Positions 24,359-32,173 of a DNA stretch of 52,995 bases are shown piece by piece. Each line of letters begins with the position of its first letter. The first letter of the stretch is position 1. The stretch is from Bacteroidota bacterium (GTDB lineage: Bacteria; Bacteroidota; Bacteroidia; Chitinophagales; Chitinophagaceae). The notes beneath the pieces are model-generated. The model worked only from the letters and a program-made list of their open reading frames with translations, did not search any database and had not been told where the DNA came from. The position numbers and the translations under genes are program-made. Location: NCBI GenBank assembly GCA_013288445.1, contig JABDBX010000006.1, positions 1 through 52,995 on the forward strand. Direction: 5' to 3'.

Positions 24359-26728
24359 CTACAACTTTATTACGTCATTATCATCTTCCCCCATAAGAAA
24401 TGCCGCAGCATCATTTTTCTTTTCTATCACTTTATCCATCCACAATAACAGCGCCGGAAGCAGGGTGAGGTTAGTAACCATTGCCAGCAGCAAAGTTATA
24501 GAAGTAAGATAACCCAGCGACTTTGTACCATCGAACTGCGAAAGTATAAATACGCTGAATCCGGCAATCAAAATTAAGGAAGTATAGATAATACTCAATC
24601 CCGTATCATGAATTGTACGATGTACTGTATTCGCTATACTATCATCGTGCCGCGAAAGTTCCTGCTTGAAATTTACTAGGAAACGGATAGTGACGTCAAT
24701 AGTAATTCCCAGCGCTACACTGAATACAAGCACTGTGCTGGGCTTTATCCGTATGCCCATCCAGCCCATAAGGCCGGCAGTAATGAGCAAGGGGACGATA
24801 TTCACCACAATAGATATGAGTAAAATTCTCCACGAACGGAAAAGTGCGATCATACAACCGAAAATAATGAGGAACGCAAGAATAAGGCTATCCCGCAGGC
24901 TGTTTACAATAAATTTACTGCCCTCCAGGAAGGTGATGCTGGTACCGGTATAGGTAACGTTGAATTTTGCGCTGTCGAACAGTTTGTTTACCTCCGGCCT
25001 TATACTATCCAGCAAACCCGGCAATCTTCTCGACCCTATATCGGCCATGCTCACACTGATGCGGGCCTTTTGCTTGGTGCTATCTATGAAGGAGTGCAGC
25101 AGCCGGTTGAACATCGTATTGTTATCGCCCTTGTTGGTGCGCAGGTAGGGCATAATAAATGCTGCCTGTATCATATCGCCCGGTACCTCGTAGTTGCTGG
25201 TATCGCCGCCAAAGTAGGCCTGGTTGGCAAATTTTATACCCTCGGTAATAGCCAGCGGCCTGCCTATTTCAGGATATTGCTGCAGGTAGGTGGTAAGTTT
25301 GTCCATTTTACCCAGCACATCAAGCGATAGTACCCCGTTTTTCCGTTTGGTGTCTATCACTAATTCCAGCGGCATTACACCCCTGAAGTTCTTTTCAAAG
25401 AATTTCAGGTCCACATATACCTTGTCCGATTTTGGTAGATCATCAACAATATGGGCATCGTTGCGCAGGCGGGTGAGCCCTATCACGGAGAACACACAAA
25501 CAATAATGGTAAAGCTGTATATCCATGCCCTGTGGCCGAAAACCCAGTTGGTGATACGGGTAAGCAGCTTATTTATCCAACTGCTTTCCAGGTAGCTGGT
25601 GTGGCGCACATTGGGTGGCGGCAGAAAGCTGAAAAAGGCTGGGATAAATACAAGGGATATAAAGAATAGGCCCAGGATATTAATGCCGGCCACCAGCCCG
25701 AACTCCTTTAGCAGTGTGCTCTTGGTGAAAAAGAATACCCCGAAACCTATTGCTGCGGTAAGATTAGTGAAGAAGGTGACGATACCCATGCGGTCCACCA
25801 TACGCAGCAGCGACTTCATTTTGTTGGGGTTGCGGTAATATTCGTAGTGGTACCTGTTGAGCAGATACACACAGTTGGGTATGCCTATTACCACCACCAA
25901 CGGGGGGATGAGCGCCGTAAGTATAGTGATCTTGTAGCCCAGCAATACAATAGTACCCATAGACCATACAACACCTATGGCCACTACCAGCATAGAAGCC
26001 AGCACCGCCATGAACGACCGGAAAAACAGCACCAGGATAACAGCAGTAAGTATAAAGGAAAGTATGAGGAACAATCTCATTTCCGACTGCACTTTCAGGG
26101 CCATTTCTGTGCGGATGAGCGGTAGGCCGGAATAATGCATTTCGATATTGTACTTCTTGCCAAAATCACTTGCCAGGGCAACAATACTGTTGATAACAGC
26201 CGCGCGGTCTTTGGAATTAAGCACGTTCTTATCTATCCGAACCGCCATCATATAGGCGTCCGTTTCGGGGTTATACAGAAAACCCTTGTAAAAAGGAAGA
26301 TTGAGAAAAACCTGCCGGAAGCTATCCACACTGGCCAGCGGAAAATCTGCTGCTATGGGGGAGACCTTTAGCTTTTGTGTTGCGGTGTCTTTTACCAGGG
26401 TTATAGCCCCCGGTATGCTCAGCACATTTTCTACCGATGGTACTTTTGCCACCTGCTTCGCAAGGGCCGCATAATCATTAAAAAAGGCCGTAGAAAAGAA
26501 GTCTTTGGTTTGTACGCCTATAACCATCAGGTTGCCGTCTTCGCCAAATTGTTTCCTGAAGCTTTGGTATTCTATATACTTGGCATTATCAGTGGGTACC
26601 GCGCTGGTAAACTCATAGCTTATCTTTATTTGCGCAGCAAAATAGCCCATAATACCGGTACTCGCCAATAATACAATTAGTAGCGCAATGCGGAATTTTA
26701 TAATAAACGCGGCTATATTATGCCACAT
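24359..26728 (-). CDS. MMPL/RND family transporter
   Basis: A 789-residue RND-superfamily permease. An N-terminal membrane helix (FRIALLIVLLASTGIMGYF) is followed by a large periplasmic domain (about 35-200) and five more helices. A second helix (HRAWIYSFTIIVCVFSVIGL) with another periplasmic domain (about 415-600) and the last five helices complete the 12-helix, two-fold layout. This is the small MMPL/SSD type, not the AcrB type, and no adaptor or TolC gene is adjacent. Family members move lipids, hopanoids or lipid-like compounds. The link with a downstream fatty acid 2-hydroxylase suggests a lipid substrate. The 67-nt gap to the upstream CarboxypepD_reg gene allows a longer operon. Confidence 0.88.
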   Translation of the reverse strand: MWHNIAAFIIKFRIALLIVLLASTGIMGYFAAQIKISYEFTSAVPTDNAKYIEYQSFRKQFGEDGNLMVIGVQTKDFFSTAFFNDYAALAKQVAKVPSVENVLSIPGAITLVKDTATQKLKVSPIAADFPLASVDSFRQVFLNLPFYKGFLYNPETDAYMMAVRIDKNVLNSKDRAAVINSIVALASDFGKKYNIEMHYSGLPLIRTEMALKVQSEMRLFLILSFILTAVILVLFFRSFMAVLASMLVVAIGVVWSMGTIVLLGYKITILTALIPPLVVVIGIPNCVYLLNRYHYEYYRNPNKMKSLLRMVDRMGIVTFFTNLTAAIGFGVFFFTKSTLLKEFGLVAGINILGLFFISLVFIPAFFSFLPPPNVRHTSYLESSWINKLLTRITNWVFGHRAWIYSFTIIVCVFSVIGLTRLRNDAHIVDDLPKSDKVYVDLKFFEKNFRGVMPLELVIDTKRKNGVLSLDVLGKMDKLTTYLQQYPEIGRPLAITEGIKFANQAYFGGDTSNYEVPGDMIQAAFIMPYLRTNKGDNNTMFNRLLHSFIDSTKQKARISVSMADIGSRRLPGLLDSIRPEVNKLFDSAKFNVTYTGTSITFLEGSKFIVNSLRDSLILAFLIIFGCMIALFRSWRILLISIVVNIVPLLITAGLMGWMGIRIKPSTVLVFSVALGITIDVTIRFLVNFKQELSRHDDSIANTVHRTIHDTGLSIIYTSLILIAGFSVFILSQFDGTKSLGYLTSITLLLAMVTNLTLLPALLLWMDKVIEKKNDAAAFLMGEDDNDVIKL

Positions 26729-26795
26729 GAGATGGTAGTTGTGCTGAAAACGGCAAAAATACTAAAAGCACAGGGTAATAGGCACTTTTTGGGTT

Positions 26796-27536
26796 TTAGT
26801 TTTTGAGGTTGTCCCTCTTCCTGGGTTTTAAATACTCCCGGTAATTATTCCGTATCCACATTTTTATTTCCAGGTCGGTAGCGGCGCGCGCAAAGTCATA
26901 GTCCATGGGGTAGGAATTCATAAAAACAACCATCGTATCGCCGGTGAAGCCTGTAAGCGCAGTTACCAGTTTCTGGCTATAACGGGTATCAATGAACTTT
27001 TGTTCCATGTCGCTCTGGAAGGCAGCTTTGAATTTCTTGTTGCGTTTATAGCTTTTTGACATCTTTTGCACCGGCCCGCCTATGAGCCCCGTAAATCCAC
27101 CCCCGTTCGCATTACTGAAACCCACCTTTATTGCTTTTTTGTTGAGCTCTGTACTATAAAGTGTGGCCTGCTCTGCCGAGTCTCTCTGAAAGGGCGTATA
27201 ACCGGGATGCAACACATACTCGGGCATTTGCACGCTAAGCGGAAACATCATCAGGCTCAGTTCTGCACCTGGTGTAGCTAAACGCTGAGTGGTGTGGTAG
27301 CCAATAAACGAGAAGGCTATTTCATCGCCGGCAGCGGCAGAAATAGCGAAGTTTCCCATTTCATCTGTAACGGTTTGTTCACGGTTGGTTAAATTAACCA
27401 CACTCACCGGGTATAGCGGTTTGGTTGTTTCGCCATCCGTCACCACACCTCTCAGCGTTTGTGCGTTGACGCCTGTAGAAATAAGAAAACCCGTAAAAAT
27501 AAGTAGCAGTATCCGCAAATCATCTAAATATATCAA
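26796..27536 (-). CDS. Carboxypeptidase-regulatory-like domain protein
   Basis: A 246-residue exported protein: signal peptide (residues about 1-25, ending at GVNAQ), then a CarboxypepD_reg-like beta-sandwich (about 26-110) with the usual LRGVVTDGETTKPLYPVSVVN start and a GNFAISAAAGDEIAFSFIGY turn. A charged, helical C-terminal part (about 120-246) shows no known domain. Such proteins are common in Bacteroidota envelopes without a set function. It is upstream of the MMPL gene on the same strand (67 nt). Its start lies at the border of a repeat-filled region. Confidence 0.75.
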   Translation of the reverse strand: MIYLDDLRILLLIFTGFLISTGVNAQTLRGVVTDGETTKPLYPVSVVNLTNREQTVTDEMGNFAISAAAGDEIAFSFIGYHTTQRLATPGAELSLMMFPLSVQMPEYVLHPGYTPFQRDSAEQATLYSTELNKKAIKVGFSNANGGGFTGLIGGPVQKMSKSYKRNKKFKAAFQSDMEQKFIDTRYSQKLVTALTGFTGDTMVVFMNSYPMDYDFARAATDLEIKMWIRNNYREYLKPRKRDNLKN

Positions 27537-27639
27537 GTAAAGCTAATGAAGATATACGCAATAACGAGGGTTCGCAGGGTTTTTGGGAATACTTTAAGAA
27601 TGAGCGTGGCTTCTATGTCTAAACTGTTATGAAAAATTT

Positions 27640-27682
27640 CACGCAAAGACCGCAAAGGCACTCGCAAAGAAGGCGCAAAGCT
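27640..27682 (-). repeat. Periodic CGCAAAG repeat
   Basis: Four copies of CGCAAAG at about 9-13-bp spacing (as in CACGCAAAGAC and GGCGCAAAGC). The motif resembles the degenerate CTTTGCG-type intergenic repeats seen in Bacteroidota. A more diverged, inverted relative (CTTTGTG, CCTTGTG, CTTTGTG) lies at 37012-37056. Confidence 0.55.
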
Positions 27683-27700
27683 CATTTTAAAAAGCGACTG

Positions 27701-27758
27701 TACATGAGCAAGCCCCGCCAGGGCGCAATCTAATAGCGATGGGCATCGCCCATCGAAC
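27701..27758 (+). repeat. REP-like family A element, copy 4
   Basis: GCCCCGCCAGGGCGCAATC is followed by TAATAGCGATGGGCATCGCC and CATCGAAC, the same core and palindrome as the copies at 15.7 and 49.8 kb. It sits between the ComEC stop and the CarboxypepD_reg gene; no gene is present in 27537-27777. Confidence 0.75.
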
Positions 27759-27777
27759 GCCACGAAAACACCCCAAC

Positions 27778-29859
27778 CTACTCCAGCACAAAAGCTCCGT
27801 CCCTACTGGTAAAATGTACATTTATCCCTGCATCGGCTGACTCCTTTACCAATTTATCCTGCTGTTTCCTGGTGTAGTTATTACCAATTACCATCTGCTT
27901 AGGCAAAAAAGCCTGCTGCAATTTTGGGAGTTCTGCACCGGTATAATTGACAATTAGATAATCAACCGGGAATGAGGCGACGGAATTTTGCTCGCGGTTA
28001 AGCACAAGCACCTTTTTACCACCGATGTTGAATACCTGGTTTGAAGTATCGGGAAGACCCGGCGTCTGCGTCCATGCCCGCCAACAGGTATGCGCGGGTT
28101 TTGTGGCATAAGCAATTTTTTTTGCTGCACTGGTATCTGTGCTTACTACTGTGTAGGTGTTTCCTCTTAGCAGTTCTATTTGGTTGGCTTTGCCCGTATT
28201 ATAAACAACAAAGCGCAACTGGCGCATGGTCACCCAACCATTTATACCAAATGAAAGCAATAGAAGGCACAACGCTCCCAGCCCCATAAATAATGCGGGC
28301 TTCTGCTTCTTTAGCAAAAACACAGTAACACCTGTGATCGCCAGATAGACCAATATTAGTTCACTTGTGGTAAGCGTAAGGAAATGGAAAGACATGGGGT
28401 TGCAGCCTTGCAGCCAGGTCACAATTTTATCGAACCAGGTTACGATCCAGACGGTGCATAAGCCAATGACTTTGGCGGCTACCGGGATGAAGAACAAAGC
28501 GATAATCGCTATGGCCAATATCAAAACAAGGCTCATAAACAGGTAAGCAATTACATTGGCAATAACGAATAGCAGCGGGAAGGTGTGGAAATAGTAAATG
28601 ACCAATGGCGCTACCAGCACCTCTGCTGCTATGCTTGCTGCCACAACGCCCCATAGCGCCCTGGGTATTCTTCGGGATGGATTTACCCACTTGTACACCG
28701 GCGCATAAAAAAGTACCAGCGACAATACCGCTACAAACGACAACTGGAAGCCTGCCGAAAATAACCACATAGGTTGTGCACAAAGAAGCACAAATGCTGT
28801 GGCAAATAGCTGGTTCAGGCTGTTGTTATTTTTCTGTAGCATCACCGAGAATGCCAGCAACGTGAACATTACCGCCGCCCGTATTGCGGATGGCGACGAC
28901 CCGGCCATAACCACATAAAACCATACTAAGGGCAGCGCTATAGCATATTTTACCCAAAGATGTTTTTTGTTCCTGAGCCACCACAGCAGGTAAGAGATAA
29001 CGAAAAAGAAGATGGCCACATTACCGCCGGAGATGGCAATGATATGAACGATGCCAGTATCCGAGTAAGATTGTCGCAGGTCTTCGTCAAGGTTCACTTC
29101 ATCGCCCAGCAGCATAGCCTGTATCAAGCCCCTTGTTTTTGGGTCGGTGATATTATTTTCCAGTTGCGCCATGCACCAGTCGTGCGCCCGGTCTATGAAT
29201 GGCGTAGCGCCCGGGTCGCTTGCTGCATAAAGCCGGATATTATCTGCCGAACAGAACTGCTGGTAAAAAAGATTGTTTTGCCGGCAATAGCCCGCATAGT
29301 CGAACTCGAAAGGGTTGCCTCCATTTTTTATTGGCTGCCAGTTATTGGGTACCCAAATGCTATCGCCTTTATGCAATTGTACAGGCGGGCCGTCTTTATA
29401 AACGTATAGAAATGCGCTGCCGGTAACACGGTCCACTTTACCATCTGCAACCGAGCAGAGCATAATAACTGGAGCTTTCCATGAATGTTCTTTCTCTGAT
29501 GGGTTGTCATTAATGCGTGCGAGGAATGAACTGGTGTTGTTTAGCCTGTTGCCAAACCAAGCCGGATTATTCCGTAGATCGTTGTAGTATGAAGCGCTAT
29601 AACCAGCAAAGAACAACAGGATATTGACCGATGAAAAAAGTAATATCCGGTATAAACCAGTATTCTTCTTAGCCAAAATGATCCCGGCAAGGCTAAGAAA
29701 ACAGGTAAGAGCAACCAGTAACACTGTGCTAAAGGAGATGGCCTTTGGACCAGCCCAATTATAAAACCATATACCAACCACGAGCGGCAGCAGGATGCGA
29801 AAGAAAGGAGCCCTTTCCCAGAAATAAGCTTTATTAAGCGGCCAGCGTTTCATGGGCAT
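27778..29859 (-). CDS. comEC: ComEC/Rec2 family competence membrane protein
   Basis: A 693-residue polytopic protein for DNA passage across the inner membrane during natural transformation. An N-terminal domain with an OB-like region (about 70-200, starting after two membrane helices) precedes the competence domain with the signature HIIAISGGNVAIFFF (near residue 272), followed by about eight helices (to residue 520). The C-terminal soluble part (about 540-693) has lost the HxHxDH-type metal ligands of the nuclease domain seen in longer ComEC proteins. The start is close to a small gap before an IS remnant. ComF lies on the same strand 4 kb away. Confidence 0.88.
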   Translation of the reverse strand: MPMKRWPLNKAYFWERAPFFRILLPLVVGIWFYNWAGPKAISFSTVLLVALTCFLSLAGIILAKKNTGLYRILLFSSVNILLFFAGYSASYYNDLRNNPAWFGNRLNNTSSFLARINDNPSEKEHSWKAPVIMLCSVADGKVDRVTGSAFLYVYKDGPPVQLHKGDSIWVPNNWQPIKNGGNPFEFDYAGYCRQNNLFYQQFCSADNIRLYAASDPGATPFIDRAHDWCMAQLENNITDPKTRGLIQAMLLGDEVNLDEDLRQSYSDTGIVHIIAISGGNVAIFFFVISYLLWWLRNKKHLWVKYAIALPLVWFYVVMAGSSPSAIRAAVMFTLLAFSVMLQKNNNSLNQLFATAFVLLCAQPMWLFSAGFQLSFVAVLSLVLFYAPVYKWVNPSRRIPRALWGVVAASIAAEVLVAPLVIYYFHTFPLLFVIANVIAYLFMSLVLILAIAIIALFFIPVAAKVIGLCTVWIVTWFDKIVTWLQGCNPMSFHFLTLTTSELILVYLAITGVTVFLLKKQKPALFMGLGALCLLLLSFGINGWVTMRQLRFVVYNTGKANQIELLRGNTYTVVSTDTSAAKKIAYATKPAHTCWRAWTQTPGLPDTSNQVFNIGGKKVLVLNREQNSVASFPVDYLIVNYTGAELPKLQQAFLPKQMVIGNNYTRKQQDKLVKESADAGINVHFTSRDGAFVLE

Positions 29860-29944
29860 AGGTTAGCTGTAATTAATCAGGCAATAGTTTAAGCAATTCC
29901 ACAACTATCCGAAAGTCTGAAAAATTAAAAAGTAGCGGAAAAGG

Positions 29945-30345
29945 ATGAAATTCGGGGTTACCACACCTTCAAACGACATGAGCCTCTTCCGCTGCACCAA
30001 AAATAACAATAAGCCAGTAATCAGACAGGTACTTGACTTAATTCCTGAATATTTATTAAGGCAATCCATCAAAAAGTATCAGACAGATAAGTATTGCCAT
30101 AAATACAAGACAAGGGATCAATTAGTCGCACTTTTGTTCGGACAGCTGTGTAAATGCAGCACTTTAGAGGATATTTCAATTGGGATAGGAGTATCCGAAA
30201 CCTTTATTAACGACCTTGGATTAGTGCAAAGTCATGCAAAATCCACAATGAGTGATGGCAATAAACAGCGTAACTGGCAAGTGTTTGAGCATTTATACAA
30301 TCAACTATTACAGCACTATCGCAGTAGCCTGACCAAATATGCCAA
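29945..30345 (+). pseudogene. IS4-family (DUF4372-type) transposase, 5' remnant
   Basis: The frame begins like IS4-type transposases with an N-terminal DUF4372-like domain: KPVIRQVLDLIPEYLLRQSI, TRDQLVALLFGQLCKCSTLEDI and KSTMSDGNKQRNWQVFEHLY. Homology ends near residue 133; the catalytic DDE part (about 250 residues) is missing. From about 30345 the frame runs into unrelated sequence and then across the 3' end of the Fic gene on the other strand. Expected full length is near 380-400 residues. Start could also be the ATG at 29978. No terminal inverted repeats were identified. Confidence 0.8.
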
Positions 30346-30454
30346 TCTTGCCATTGTTGAGGAGGTGGCAAACCAAACTGTTCTTATCCGGGACAGCAGA
30401 AAAATTGACCGGGCAAAAGACCTCAATAAGTTTTTCAAGCATCTCCTTCCCCTA

Positions 30455-31948
30455 TTAAGAAACAATCTCAAAAACTTCTTTAAAGGCGGCTTCCATTTGG
30501 GAAATTTCATCATCAGTCAGTTCTGCGAAATGCTTCCTTTTTCTTGTCGCCAATTCTCCCTTATTTTGGTGCAAAAACCTAATCATCATATCAGTGTTTC
30601 GGTCAGGCATATCAACAACATCCTGGATCGCCTTTTTTACTTCGTCATATTTTACTAAGAAGTCCATCTCCCAGTAAATATCTTCGGTAATAGTCCCTTT
30701 AATTGTATTAGCCAGGTATATAGTTTGCTCCGTTAGATCGGGATACCTGAAATATGCTTCTACCTGGGCCGGATTGGTTACCACCATGCCGCTGGCATCC
30801 TTCAATTCATACTTTATTCTCGACATTAAGGGTGTTGAATATGCCTCCAATGCGGCATCATATTCCTTTATGTGGTTAACCATATGAGCCGATACCGGGA
30901 TAATCATTCCCTTTTGCACAAGTTTATCCCTGGTCAATACATCATGTATCAAAAATCGATGCAACCTGCCATTGCCATCTTCAAAAGGATGTGCGAAAAC
31001 AAATCCAAACGCAACTATTGCTGCTCTCGCAATAGGATGGGTACCTTCCGATTTTTTTGCCGCTTGCAGCAAACCGTTCATAATTGACGAAATAAATTCT
31101 GGGGGCGGACAGACATAGTGAATTATTTCCTTGAAATTATAGGTTGTCTGCCCGATATAATTTTGAAAATCCCTGAACCCTTTTGCAGCATACCGTTCAT
31201 CAATAATCTCATTCTGCAAATTTGTCAAGCTACTCTCGCTCAAAAGTGCATCAATAGATTGACCTCCGGCCTTTTCTAGTAAAGAAACAAAACGAAGCAC
31301 CCTTTCCATAGAAGGTTTTTCTTTCTCAATTTGATAAGATGATCTTGTTTCCTTTGTGTATAAATAGTTTACCGCCCTGTAGAAAATCTCTTTTGGAAAC
31401 TCATTCGTGACATCTTCAATTAATTTTTGAAAGTCTTCCTGTAAACTACTTTCCAGCCTATTGGTTTTCCGGATGATCGGGCAGAAATCTACATTGCCTA
31501 ACAGGTTGTCATTAATATTCCATCGTGCGTTTTTTATGACTTTACCGGTTACATATCTGTCCTTGTCCAGTAAATCAATATAATTCTCTTTGCCCAGATC
31601 AGGAACAGGAAGTTGCTGGCCAGTCAGGTATTCAAATAATATCCCTACTTTGCGTTCATACCGTCCCCTTGGTTTTTTTTGAATATACGTTGCAACTTCT
31701 TCTATTACCAGGCATTTAAAAACCGCATTGAGAAAATCAAGGTTTATATCATCGTATTTTATATAAAATTCTATGTGAAGCAACGGTTCTTGTGCGGGTG
31801 CGTAATGAGCAGGATAAGTTTCCACTATATCGCCATTTTCGCTTGTTTCAATTTTCGCTCTTGTACCTGTATAAGAGCTATGCGTAAGATGGTATGCGTA
31901 TAATTTGTACCTTTTCTTTAACCATTCACCCCCCAATAAATTTTCCAT
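30455..31948 (-). CDS. Fic family protein (putative AMP-transferase)
   Basis: A 497-residue protein with a canonical Fic motif HPFEDGNGRLHR (positions 343-354 counting from the longest ORF start at 32017). This motif gives the active His, the anion-binding Gly/Asn and the Arg. The segment SSYQIEK (about 226-232 in the same numbering) resembles the autoinhibitory helix (S/T)xxxE(G/N), but with Lys as last residue. Fic enzymes transfer AMP or other groups from a nucleotide to Thr/Tyr/Ser hydroxyls of target proteins. The start at 31948 is preferred over 31957 or 32017, since the extra N-terminus is unlike the rest. The A+T-rich composition and the abutting IS4 remnant suggest acquisition by transfer. 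Confidence 0.85.
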   Translation of the reverse strand: MENLLGGEWLKKRYKLYAYHLTHSSYTGTRAKIETSENGDIVETYPAHYAPAQEPLLHIEFYIKYDDINLDFLNAVFKCLVIEEVATYIQKKPRGRYERKVGILFEYLTGQQLPVPDLGKENYIDLLDKDRYVTGKVIKNARWNINDNLLGNVDFCPIIRKTNRLESSLQEDFQKLIEDVTNEFPKEIFYRAVNYLYTKETRSSYQIEKEKPSMERVLRFVSLLEKAGGQSIDALLSESSLTNLQNEIIDERYAAKGFRDFQNYIGQTTYNFKEIIHYVCPPPEFISSIMNGLLQAAKKSEGTHPIARAAIVAFGFVFAHPFEDGNGRLHRFLIHDVLTRDKLVQKGMIIPVSAHMVNHIKEYDAALEAYSTPLMSRIKYELKDASGMVVTNPAQVEAYFRYPDLTEQTIYLANTIKGTITEDIYWEMDFLVKYDEVKKAIQDVVDMPDRNTDMMIRFLHQNKGELATRKRKHFAELTDDEISQMEAAFKEVFEIVS

Positions 31949-32075
31949 AAAGTGCATTATTCTGCGATGAAAGTTATATTGATGCAATAAAATTACTGAT
32001 TTTATAAGTTTTTGCAACTTTTTTTATGGGAATACCCAAGAGAGTAAAATAAGTAGAACAACAATAAAAATTCTG

Positions 32076-32118
32076 AAATTGCACCAAAACTATGTTCTTC
32101 ACCAAAATTGCACCAAAA
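32076..32118. promoter_or_regulatory. Two direct copies of AAATTGCACCAAAA (possible operator)
   Basis: The identical 14-mer occurs at 32076-32089 and 32105-32118, 29 bp start to start, in the gap between the Fic gene and the divergent helicase gene. The second copy is preceded by a shorter relative (TTCACCAAAA, 32098-32107). The 29-bp spacing is about three helical turns, which fits a repressor or activator bound on one DNA face. The regulator is unknown. Confidence 0.4.
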
Positions 32119-32161
32119 TTTATAAAATCAATGTAATTACACAGTCTTTATGCTCTTCCCC

Positions 32162-32169
32162 TACCTTCG
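32162..32169 (+). promoter_or_regulatory. Weak candidate -7 element (TACCTTCG) for the helicase gene
   Basis: TACCTTCG, one base off TAnnTTTG, lies 4 nt before the ATG at 32174. If used, it supports a near-leaderless transcript and rules out the ATG at 32150. No -33 element is clear. Confidence 0.3.
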
Positions 32170-32173
32170 CCCC

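Noticed and set aside
27533-27763. A 76-codon minus-strand ORF
   Set aside because: Its sequence is the family A and CGCAAAG repeats translated; no domain and an implausible start in the palindrome.
30316-30513. A 65-codon minus-strand ORF at the Fic 3' end
   Set aside because: It overlaps the Fic frame and the junction with the transposase remnant, is Arg/Leu-rich without a domain, and lacks a credible start context.
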